From Sphingobium cupriresistens (GTDB lineage: Bacteria > Pseudomonadota > Alphaproteobacteria > Sphingomonadales > Sphingomonadaceae): DNA of 64,000 nt. This document shows positions 56,991 through 64,000 of this stretch, piece by piece. Below the pieces are notes generated by a model. It did no database searches. It was not told where the DNA came from and saw only the letters and a program-made list of their open reading frames with translations. The stretch spans positions 1 through 64,000 of the forward strand of contig NZ_SEOO01000005.1 of the NCBI RefSeq assembly GCF_004152865.1, read 5' to 3'. The position numbers and the translations under genes are program-made. Every line of letters starts with the position of its first letter. Position 1 is the stretch's first letter.

Positions 56991-58310
56991 ATGGTCGCCC
57001 GATTACGTGCGCTCTGGCAGGGGACGAGGGCCAGCTATTGGCTCTACCCCGCGCTCTTCACCTTGACCGCGGCGGTGCTGGCGATGCTGACCGTCTGGTT
57101 GGACCGCCACGGCGCCACCGCGTGGCTGACGAGCCATGAATGGGTGGACCAGGCGCGGCCTGAGGGCGCACGCAACGTCCTGAACGTCATTTCGGGGTCG
57201 ATGATTGGCGTCGCATCGACGGTCTTTTCCATCACCATCGCCGCCGTTGTCTATGCGTCGGGCAGCTATGGCCCGCGCCTGCTTGCCAATTTCATGGAAG
57301 ATCGCGGCAACCAGCTGTCGCTGGCGACCTTCATCGCTACTTTCGTTTATGCCGTCATGGTTCTGCGCGTGGTTCGCGACGCCTATGAGACGGCCGGCGA
57401 TCCCGGTTTCGTGCCGCAATTATCCCTGATGGTCGCGACCGGGCTGATGGCGGCCTCGATCGCGGTGCTGGTCTATTTCCTCAATCATGTGCCCGCATCC
57501 ATCCGCATCAACGCGGTGCTGGAAGGGATAGGGGAGCGGCTACTACGTGCGATACGTGACCGCTTCCCGCAAGGTTGCGTCGAAGAGCAGCGCGACCAAC
57601 CACCTTTGGGCGCTTCAGTCGCGGCAATCGGGACGGGTTATATCCAGATCGTCGATTTCGCCGGGTTGGACCGGATCGCGCGTGAAACGGGATGCCGGAT
57701 CGAAATGCGGCTGCGGCCTGGCGATTTCGTTCATCCCGATGTGGAACTGCTGGCCGTTGTGGGCGTCGAGGTGGACGATGTGATGCGGGACAGGCTGCGC
57801 GGCTGCTTTTCGCTGGGCGCGATGCGATCGCCCGCGCAGGATATCGAATTTCTGATCGACGAACTGGTGGAGATCGCGCTGCGGGCGCTGTCGCCGGGCA
57901 TCAACGATCCCTTCACCGCAGTTACCGCCCTGCACTGGTTGGGCGCGGCGACGGCGCAGATCGGCGCGCGCGACCTGCGTGGCGGACCGGACCAGGGCGA
58001 TTATGACTGGAATCGAGTCGTGCCGATGAATGACGATTTCGATCATTTCGTGCGCCGCGGCTTCGGTGGCGTTCGCGCGGCAGCGGCGACCAGTCCGATC
58101 GCCGCGGCGCAGTTTCTGGACTGTCTGCTGGGCGCAGCATCGCCGTTGCGCCTGCATGGCAGGCGCGTGAGGCTGCGCGAAGAAGGGGCGCTGCTTATGG
58201 CGCAGGCACGGCTGGAACTGGCCGGGCCGTCACTGGACGAGTTGGACGCGCGCTATTGCGATTTCGTTGAAGCCATGAAAGACGGCGGGTATGAACGGCT
58301 TTTATCCTGA
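56991..58310 (+). CDS. DUF2254 membrane protein
   Basis: This 439-residue integral membrane protein has four helices in the first 170 residues (about 15-37, 65-90, 110-128, 145-165) and a soluble C-half with GTGYIQIVDF and LSPGINDPFTAVTAL, the DUF2254 signature. Function unknown. ATG at 56991 is preferred over the TTG/GTG just before it. It lies between nadA and nadC, overlapping nadC by 20 bases, an arrangement worth noting for an NAD operon. Confidence 0.82.
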   Translation: MVARLRALWQGTRASYWLYPALFTLTAAVLAMLTVWLDRHGATAWLTSHEWVDQARPEGARNVLNVISGSMIGVASTVFSITIAAVVYASGSYGPRLLANFMEDRGNQLSLATFIATFVYAVMVLRVVRDAYETAGDPGFVPQLSLMVATGLMAASIAVLVYFLNHVPASIRINAVLEGIGERLLRAIRDRFPQGCVEEQRDQPPLGASVAAIGTGYIQIVDFAGLDRIARETGCRIEMRLRPGDFVHPDVELLAVVGVEVDDVMRDRLRGCFSLGAMRSPAQDIEFLIDELVEIALRALSPGINDPFTAVTALHWLGAATAQIGARDLRGGPDQGDYDWNRVVPMNDDFDHFVRRGFGGVRAAAATSPIAAAQFLDCLLGAASPLRLHGRRVRLREEGALLMAQARLELAGPSLDELDARYCDFVEAMKDGGYERLLS

Positions 58311-59157
58311 TATCTTTTCGCTCCCAGGCTTCGACCTTGCCGCCTTCGTCGCGTCTACCCTTGCCGAAGATCTTGGCCCCGATGGCCGGGACGTTACCAG
58401 CGAGGCGGTGATTCCGGCCGATGCGGTGTTCGAAGGGGTGATGGACAGTCGCGATGACGTGACGCTGGCGGGACTGCCGATCGCGGTCGCTTTCTTCCGT
58501 GCGCTCGACCCCGATGTGGCGATCGAACTGCTGCATCAGGATGGCGATCGGGTGGCGGCCGGGACCGACATCATGCGTATCCGCGGGCGGGCGTGCGCGA
58601 TGCTCACGGCGGAGCGGTCCGCGCTCAACACAGTCCAGCATTTGACCGGCATCGCGACGATGAGCCGCGCCTATGTCGATGCGATCGACGGGACCGGCGC
58701 GACCCTGCTCGACACGCGCAAGACGATCCCCGGCCTGCGCGTGCTGGAGAAATATGCGACCCGCATGGGCGGGGCGACCAATCATCGCATGGGGTTGTGG
58801 GATGCGGCGATGATCAAGGACAATCATGTCGCGGTCGCCGGATCGGTCGAGGAAGCGGTGCGCCGCGCCGTGGCCGCCGGGGTCGCCAGCATCATCGTGG
58901 AGGTCGATCGGGTGGACCAGATCGAACCGGCGCTAAGCGCAGGCGCGACCCATTTGCTGCTCGACAATATGGACGCGGCGACGCTGCGCGGGGCGGTGGC
59001 CTTGGTGGCCGGGCGCGTGCCGACCGAGGCGTCGGGCGGAGTCACGCTTGAGACGATCCGCGCGAAGGCGCAGACCGGCGTCACCTATATCAGCGTCGGG
59101 CGGTTGACCCAGTCGGCCCCGGCCGCGGACATCGGACTGGATTTCGCTTATGCTTAG
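58291..59157 (+). CDS. nadC: Nicotinate-nucleotide pyrophosphorylase (carboxylating)
   Basis: This 288-residue enzyme turns quinolinate and PRPP into nicotinate mononucleotide. It has LAEDLGPDGRDVTSEAV, LNTVQHLTGIAT, DTRKTIPGLR, HRMGLWDAAMIKDNH (conserved His/Lys/Arg) and VEVDR. It overlaps the RNase T2 gene by 8 bases. Confidence 0.95.
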   Translation: MNGFYPDIFSLPGFDLAAFVASTLAEDLGPDGRDVTSEAVIPADAVFEGVMDSRDDVTLAGLPIAVAFFRALDPDVAIELLHQDGDRVAAGTDIMRIRGRACAMLTAERSALNTVQHLTGIATMSRAYVDAIDGTGATLLDTRKTIPGLRVLEKYATRMGGATNHRMGLWDAAMIKDNHVAVAGSVEEAVRRAVAAGVASIIVEVDRVDQIEPALSAGATHLLLDNMDAATLRGAVALVAGRVPTEASGGVTLETIRAKAQTGVTYISVGRLTQSAPAADIGLDFAYA

Positions 59158-59977
59158 GGCTGCGATCGCCATCGCCGCTTTGGCCATTCCCGGCGTTGCC
59201 CTGGCGCAGTCGGCCCAGTGCAGCATGGCCGGCTCGTTGCCCCGGCCGCAGATCGAGGCGCCCAGCGCCAAGGAACCTAAGCGCGTTCTGCCGATCGGCA
59301 GCTATACGCTGGCGCTTAGCTGGTCGCCGCAATATTGCTCGACCGCGCGAGGAGCCGCCAGCCGACTCCAGTGCGGGGGGCGCAACGGACGGTTCGGCTT
59401 CACCCTGCACGGCCTGTGGCCCGACGGAATGGGCAGGGAATGGCCGCAATATTGCCGTCCGGCCGACTTGTTGCCACGGCAGGTGCTGCGCGCCAATCTC
59501 TGTACGACGCCATCGGTCCAGCTGCTCCAGCATGAATGGGCCAAGCATGGCACCTGCATGACGACGAAGCCGGAGCTGTATTTCAACCTGTCGCGCGCTT
59601 TCTATCAGTCGCTGCGCTATCCTGATATGGCGGCGCTGGCACGGCGACCGACGCTGACCGTCGGCCAGTTTGCGGAGGCTTTTGCGCGCGCTAACAAGGG
59701 GCTGCGCGCCGACATGCTGCGCGTAACCACGGTGCGTGGCAATTGGCTGAGCGAAATCTGGCTATGCATGGACAGGGCGTTGGAATTCACCCGCTGCCCC
59801 AGCCATCAAGGCGGCGCGTCCACAACCAGCTATCTGCGGATCGAACCGGGGCCGGTGATCGCGAACCCCCGGCGACCGGTAAGCACGCCCAGACGGCGAA
59901 CCAGCCCGGCCCGCAAACCGGGGCTGATCCTGGATTTGGACCCTAAGGTCCAGCCGCTGGGCAACAGCGCCGGTTGA
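59150..59977 (+). CDS. Exported RNase T2 family ribonuclease
   Basis: This 275-residue endoribonuclease has a signal peptide (cut after GVALA) and both catalytic motifs: CAS1 FTLHGLWPDG and CAS2 HEWAKHGTC. It has several Cys for disulfides and a basic Pro-rich tail (about 240-265). It degrades RNA in the periplasm, possibly for phosphate or nucleotide salvage. It is coupled to nadC. Confidence 0.9.
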   Translation: MLRAAIAIAALAIPGVALAQSAQCSMAGSLPRPQIEAPSAKEPKRVLPIGSYTLALSWSPQYCSTARGAASRLQCGGRNGRFGFTLHGLWPDGMGREWPQYCRPADLLPRQVLRANLCTTPSVQLLQHEWAKHGTCMTTKPELYFNLSRAFYQSLRYPDMAALARRPTLTVGQFAEAFARANKGLRADMLRVTTVRGNWLSEIWLCMDRALEFTRCPSHQGGASTTSYLRIEPGPVIANPRRPVSTPRRRTSPARKPGLILDLDPKVQPLGNSAG

Positions 59978-60400
59978 TCAGGCGTCGATCGTCACGGTCG
60001 CGGGATGGTGGCGGTCGAGATGCTTGCGGATGATCCGCAGATTTTTGGTGTTCGATTTATAGAGAAAATCGAACAGGTCGCCCGCGAAGGGAATGGCGCC
60101 CACCAGCGTATCGACCCCGACATTGGCGGCCATGCGGGTGATCTGCCATTTCGACATGCCCAGGTTCCGGGCTTCCCACACGATCCAGGCGCCCATGGCG
60201 GCGGTAGCGAGATCGCCGACCACGGGGATTAGTCCGACGAGGCTGTCCAGGCCGACGCGGCGATTGGTGCCGGGAATGACGAACAGCCCCTCCAACATCG
60301 CCTCCATCGCTTCGATCCGGCGGCGGATGGAGGCGGGGTCGCGGCCGAAACCCGGCAACTCCCGCGCGATACGGTCGAACTGGTCCTGCGAAATCGCCAT
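59978..60400 (-). CDS. DUF4112 protein
   Basis: This 140-residue protein matches DUF4112, with GLDSLVGLIPVVGDLATAAMG and LVGAIPFAGDLFDFLYKSNTKN giving two short membrane-associated helical hairpins. Function unknown. ATG at 60400 has ggaggcac upstream. Its stop abuts that of the RNase T2 gene. Confidence 0.8.
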   Translation of the reverse strand: MAISQDQFDRIARELPGFGRDPASIRRRIEAMEAMLEGLFVIPGTNRRVGLDSLVGLIPVVGDLATAAMGAWIVWEARNLGMSKWQITRMAANVGVDTLVGAIPFAGDLFDFLYKSNTKNLRIIRKHLDRHHPATVTIDA

Positions 60401-60490
60401 CTGCGTGCCTCCTTGCCCGATATTGGATGGGCGCCTGATTGACATACGCGCCCGACCCCCAGGGGGTTCATCGCGCGCACGGTCAAACGC

Positions 60491-61987
60491 CTAATTGGTA
60501 GTGCGGAAGAGATGGTTCAATGGGTGACGCGCGCGGGCGGAGGGCTGGAATCCGGTCAGCCGCTTGGCGACCAGCGACCAGCGTACCGGCGCGCCGAGCG
60601 GGATATAGCCGTCATGCGCGACCATCTGGGCTTCGGCTTGCGCGAAGCGGGCGGCGCGCTCCTCGGCTGAACTGGCGAGGCTGGCGGCCTGAAGCTGGGC
60701 GTCGGCCACGTCGCTGCAATGGATCTTGCGGGCGCAGCCGATGCGGCCGAGATACCAGAGGGCGCTGTCATAGGCGGCCACTTCGTCGATCAAGCGCAGG
60801 TCCGCATCCGCGGTGGTGGCGACGCGCCGAGCAGGCAGCCCGATGGCGGCAAGATCGCGCTGCAGCAGGCCAAACAGCAGCGTGGCGCCCGGACCGGTCG
60901 GCAGGGCGATGCGGAGCGGCGGAGGGTCGCCATTGTCGGCGCGCCAGCGGGTGACGCTCGCCCCTGCTTGCGCGCGGCGCTGTTCCACCGACAGCCCCGC
61001 CCAGGCCGGATCGCTGGGCACCCGTCCCAGATCCATCGGATCGGGCAGGATGCGTTCGCTGGTCGCCCAGCCGCCCAGGGGGAACAGCGCGGGCAATTGG
61101 CTGCGATCGATACTCATGTTGATGGCGGCGCGGATCGCGGCGTCGTCCAGCAGCTTGCCGCGGCTGGTCACGGCCAGGCCCAGCAAACCACGCACAGGAT
61201 CGATCCGCACATTGTCGCGGTCGATCCCCGCCGGCACCAGCAACGGCAGATCGGTGAAGCGGCCGCCCAGCACCAGCGCGGCGTCGCCTTCGCGAAACCG
61301 GATGATCGCCAGCGCCGCCCGTTCGGCGCGCAGGACGCGCGTCTGCCAGGGCGGAACCGGCTCATCCGCCGCCACGTCGTCGCCGCTGTTGCGGTCGATC
61401 GGCGTCAGGAACTGGGCATTGCCCTGCGTTCGGCGGCGGTAAGGGCCGGTGCCGCCATCACGCGACAGCACCGCCATTTGCGGCTGGGCCAGCATTTGCA
61501 GCACATAGGGGCGTGGCGCGGCCAGGCGAATTTCGATCACCTCGCCGGTCATCGGCACCACCGCCTGCACCGCGTCCAGCGGGCCGTCGGGATCAAGGCG
61601 GCGCAGCGATTCGATCCGCGCCATCAGCATCCTGGCGACGTCGGGGGCGGTGACCCGCGCGCCATTGGCCCAGAATGCGCGACGCAGGCGAAAAATATAG
61701 CTGCGACCGCCATCCTCGACGATCCAGCGCTGGGCCAGCGCCGGCAATATCTCGCCACCCGCATCGAAGGCGACCAGCCCTTGCGCCGTCGCCTCCAGAA
61801 TGAGCTTGGCGCCCGGATCGGGCAGGTGCGCCAGCGGTTTCGCAAAATCGTCGCGATCGCCCATTACGCTGACGACGACAGGATCGCGGCCCTCATCGGA
61901 ACAGCCGCCCACCAGCAGGGCCAGTCCCGCCACCGCGATCAGGGCGGCGCGGCGGCAGGCGATAGGGAAGGGCGGAACAGCGAACAT
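60491..61987 (-). CDS. Family-5 solute-binding lipoprotein (oligopeptide/nickel type)
   Basis: This 498-residue lipoprotein (lipobox LLVGGC) has the SBP_bac_5 fold: ATAQGLVAFDAGGEILPALAQRW-like residues near 65-88, FRLRRAFWANGARVTAPDVA, and INMSIDRSQLPALF. Relatives bind peptides, dipeptides or metal chelates. No permease or ATPase genes are next to it, so its transporter is elsewhere or it acts otherwise. Start at 61987; it is divergent from the porin with 144 bases between. Confidence 0.85.
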   Translation of the reverse strand: MFAVPPFPIACRRAALIAVAGLALLVGGCSDEGRDPVVVSVMGDRDDFAKPLAHLPDPGAKLILEATAQGLVAFDAGGEILPALAQRWIVEDGGRSYIFRLRRAFWANGARVTAPDVARMLMARIESLRRLDPDGPLDAVQAVVPMTGEVIEIRLAAPRPYVLQMLAQPQMAVLSRDGGTGPYRRRTQGNAQFLTPIDRNSGDDVAADEPVPPWQTRVLRAERAALAIIRFREGDAALVLGGRFTDLPLLVPAGIDRDNVRIDPVRGLLGLAVTSRGKLLDDAAIRAAINMSIDRSQLPALFPLGGWATSERILPDPMDLGRVPSDPAWAGLSVEQRRAQAGASVTRWRADNGDPPPLRIALPTGPGATLLFGLLQRDLAAIGLPARRVATTADADLRLIDEVAAYDSALWYLGRIGCARKIHCSDVADAQLQAASLASSAEERAARFAQAEAQMVAHDGYIPLGAPVRWSLVAKRLTGFQPSARARHPLNHLFRTTN

Positions 61988-62049
61988 GATGTTCAGGGAC
62001 TTAGCCCGGCGAAACCGCGCCGCCAACCGGCGATCGGATCAAAAAGCGA

Positions 62050-62100
62050 CTGTCACAAAAGAGACATGAGATAGACGCCAAGATGTAACTAAAGTTTCAT
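62050..62100 (+). promoter_or_regulatory. Possible Pho-box-like repeats before the porin
   Basis: CTGTCAC-AAAA-GAGACAT at 62050-62067 and ATGTAAC-TAAA-GTTTCAT at 62083-62100 each resemble two 7-base PhoB half sites split by 4 bases. The second halves match poorly. The porin downstream is of the phosphate-selective OprP/OprO family, which is often PhoB controlled. Tentative. Confidence 0.35.
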
Positions 62101-62131
62101 ACGGGCGTCGCGGAACAGGAAAGGTATAGGT

Positions 62132-63565
62132 ATGACGCTCCGACTGCGACTGGCTGGCGGCACCGCGCTGGCGCTGCTGATGATACATATGCCGGTGGCG
62201 GCGCAGGCGCAAAGCAGCGCCGATTTGCAGCGCCAGATCGACGCGCTCAGGGCCCAGGTGGAGGCGCTGACCGCGGCGCTGGCCGCGGGCCAGAGCGCGC
62301 AACCTGTCGCTGTTGCGCCGGCGTCCGCGCCGGCATCGTCCGCCACGCCGGTCGCGCTCGCCGCGTCGATCGCGCCGCCGGCCATCCCGGCATCGTCCGC
62401 CGCGCCAAAGGCCAAGGCCTGGTATGAAAAGCTGTCGCTGCGCGGCTATACCCAGATGCGCTATAATGGCTTCCTGTCCGGTGACGATACGGCGGCGGCG
62501 GGCGTATCGCGCCTGCGGTCGGTGCATGACAGTTCGATTTCGGATCGCGGCGGCTTTTCGCTCCGTCGGGCGCGGCTGGTGCTCCAAGGCGATGTCTCCG
62601 ATCGCGTCTCGCTATACCTCCAGTCCGACTTCGCGACCGCCGTCAACAATCAGGCGGGCACGGAGCGGCGCGAGGGTTTCGCCCAGTTGCGCGACGCCTA
62701 TGCCGATGTGTTCCTCGACAAAGAAAAGAGCCTGCGCCTGCGCTTTGGCCAGTCCAAAGTGCCCTATGGCTGGGAGAATATGCAGTCATCGTCCAACCGG
62801 CTGACGCTGGACCGCAGCGATGCGATCAACAGCGCAGTGCCCAGCGAGCGCGATCTGGGCGTGGTGGGCTATTATACGCCGCCGTCGGTGCAGAAGATCT
62901 GGGACCGGCTGGGGCATGACGGTCAGAAGCTGTTCGGCAATTATGGCGCCTTTGGCGTCGGCGTGTTCAACGGGCAGGGCACCAACCGGACCGAGCAGAA
63001 TCGCGGGCTGATGAAGGTCGCCTTTGCGACCTGGCCGTTCGCGCTGGACGGGCTGGGCGATGCGTTTGAAGGGCAGGTGTTCGAAATCGGCGGGTCGGCG
63101 ATGCTGAACAAGGTGCAGCCCGAATTGCGCAGCGGGGCGGTCAGCACGATCGCCTATGAGGATAATCGCGTCGGCCTCCACGCCATGCTCTATCCGCAGC
63201 CTTTCGGCATCCAGGCCGAATGGAATTGGGGCAAGGGACCGGAATATGACCGCGACAGCCTGTCCATTGAAACGAAGAAGCTGCGCGGCGGCTATGTCCA
63301 GATGATGTATCGCCTGCCGACGGACTCGGTCGGCGCGCTGATGCCCTATGGCCGTTGGCAACATTATCGCGGCGGGTGGAAGGCCAGCACCAACGCGCCG
63401 CGCCTGGAAACCGACGAGTTCGAACTGGGCCTGGAATGGCAGCCGTGGAAGGCGCTGGAATTCACGGTCGCTTATGCCCGGATGAAGCGCGCCGAAGCCG
63501 ACGAACGGCGCACCGGCCGCGCCGAAGGCGACCTGATCCGTACCCAGGTGCAATGGAATTACTGA
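62132..63565 (+). CDS. OprP/OprO-type phosphate-selective porin
   Basis: This 477-residue outer-membrane porin has a signal peptide (to about AAQAQ), a short coiled coil (LQRQIDALRAQVEALTAAL), an Ala/Pro-rich spacer and a 16-strand barrel with KLSLRGYTQMRYNGF, RRARLVLQGDVSDRVSLYLQ split near 145, and an aromatic C-terminus VQWNY. It passes anions such as phosphate or polyphosphate; specificity is inferred from family. Confidence 0.85.
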   Translation: MTLRLRLAGGTALALLMIHMPVAAQAQSSADLQRQIDALRAQVEALTAALAAGQSAQPVAVAPASAPASSATPVALAASIAPPAIPASSAAPKAKAWYEKLSLRGYTQMRYNGFLSGDDTAAAGVSRLRSVHDSSISDRGGFSLRRARLVLQGDVSDRVSLYLQSDFATAVNNQAGTERREGFAQLRDAYADVFLDKEKSLRLRFGQSKVPYGWENMQSSSNRLTLDRSDAINSAVPSERDLGVVGYYTPPSVQKIWDRLGHDGQKLFGNYGAFGVGVFNGQGTNRTEQNRGLMKVAFATWPFALDGLGDAFEGQVFEIGGSAMLNKVQPELRSGAVSTIAYEDNRVGLHAMLYPQPFGIQAEWNWGKGPEYDRDSLSIETKKLRGGYVQMMYRLPTDSVGALMPYGRWQHYRGGWKASTNAPRLETDEFELGLEWQPWKALEFTVAYARMKRAEADERRTGRAEGDLIRTQVQWNY

Positions 63566-63596
63566 CCGGCGAGGCATCGCCCCAACCCCAGCACAT

Positions 63597-63634
63597 AAAA
63601 AGGGCGACACCCATAACAAGGTGTCGCCCTTTTT
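63597..63634. terminator. Bidirectional intrinsic terminator
   Basis: A perfect 15-bp stem (63597-63611 with 63620-63634) starts with five A and ends with five T, so it works for the porin on the plus strand and for rplL on the minus strand. Confidence 0.93.
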
Positions 63635-63657
63635 CGTCCGGCCGGAGCCGGATCGGC

Positions 63658-63684
63658 CGCCCCGCAGCTTGTGACTGCGGGGCG
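63658..63684 (+). terminator. Second hairpin terminator
   Basis: CGCCCCGCAG/CTGCGGGGCG (63658-63667 with 63675-63684) followed by TTTTC on the plus strand. It lies just downstream of the rplL stop and may back up the previous terminator. Confidence 0.6.
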
Positions 63685-63691
63685 TTTTCGA

Positions 63692-64000
63692 TTACTTCAG
63701 CTCGACGGTCGCGCCAGCTTCTTCAAGCTGCTTCTTGACCTTCTCGGCTTCTTCCTTGTTCACGCCTTCCTTGACGGCCTTGGGAGCCGATTCGACCAGC
63801 GACTTGGCTTCGGTCAGGCCCAGGCCGGTGATGGCGCGGACTTCCTTGATGACGTTGATCTTCTTGCCACCGTCGCCGGTCAGGATCACGTCGAATTCGG
63901 TCTGCTCTTCAGCAGCCGGAGCAGCGGCGCCAGCGGCCGGGCCAGCGACGGCGACGGCGGCAGCGGCGCTAACGCCCCACTTTTCTTCCAGAGCCTTCGA
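63692..64000 (-). CDS. rplL: Ribosomal protein L7/L12 (partial, 5' end beyond the window)
   Basis: The last 102 codons are present: the end of the N-terminal dimer domain ([10 protein letters not shown]), the Ala/Gly/Pro hinge and the complete C-terminal domain ([41 protein letters not shown] split, ending GATVELK). Around 23 N-terminal codons are missing, with the start to the right of 64000. This stalk protein recruits translation GTPases. Confidence 0.97.
   Translation of the reverse strand, partial: SKALEEKWGVSAAAAVAVAGPAAGAAAPAAEEQTEFDVILTGDGGKKINVIKEVRAITGLGLTEAKSLVESAPKAVKEGVNKEEAEKVKKQLEEAGATVELK

Overview
The window is about 64 kb of high-GC DNA from an alphaproteobacterium, most likely a sphingomonad (Sphingomonas/Sphingobium group). 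The evidence is the codon use, the TonB-receptor-rich layout, the argH-lptM-lysA order, several dispersed palindromic repeats, and the mix of NAD-linked formate dehydrogenase, NasTS-regulated nitrate assimilation and cobalamin-riboswitch btuB. No CRISPR array, transposase, rRNA or tRNA was seen. The right edge cuts rplL on the minus strand.

Layout. 0-6.3 kb: membrane cytochrome c, pheA, a fatty-acid hydroxylase family protein, DUF2141 and MipA/OmpV proteins, a CnoX-type thioredoxin, a Lon-N-domain protein and a UPF0434 protein. 6.3-14.4 kb (minus strand): a tightly packed set of genes whose products all appear to be exported: two RidA-like imine deaminases, two Tat-exported PLP enzymes, a cytochrome c and a Tat-exported FAD amine oxidase, headed by a TonB receptor. 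This looks like a periplasmic amine or amino-acid oxidation system and is the least explained part of the window. 14.6-19.5 kb: TlpA-like lipoprotein, argH, lptM, lysA, a siroheme-synthase N-half and a lone receiver protein. 19.6-24.6 kb: a TetR-controlled tripartite EmrAB-type efflux system.

24.7-36 kb: nitrate assimilation. NasT (ANTAR antiterminator) and NasS (nitrate sensor) precede two transcription units, narK-porin and nirB-nirD-nasA-cobA. Each starts with a leader holding paired hexaloop hairpins and then an intrinsic terminator, the expected target of NasT. cobA supplies precorrin-2 for NirB siroheme, completing the siroheme-synthase half at 18 kb. 36-43.6 kb: mobA, a LysR regulator and the fdsGBA-fdsD-fdhD molybdenum formate dehydrogenase operon; a matching palindrome lies before lysR and before fdsG. 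FdsB carries an in-frame insertion that includes a dispersed repeat.

43.7-48.6 kb: cobalamin riboswitch, btuB, and btuF divergent from btuCD. 48.6-53.8 kb: LpoA-like lipoprotein, rsmI, yraN, gshB, a DedA protein and xerC. 53.8-60.4 kb: an unknown lipoprotein, a metallo-beta-lactamase fold hydrolase, a DUF4230 protein, nadA, a DUF2254 membrane protein, nadC, an exported RNase T2 and a DUF4112 protein. 60.5-64 kb: a family-5 solute-binding lipoprotein divergent from an OprP-type porin, two terminators, and partial rplL.
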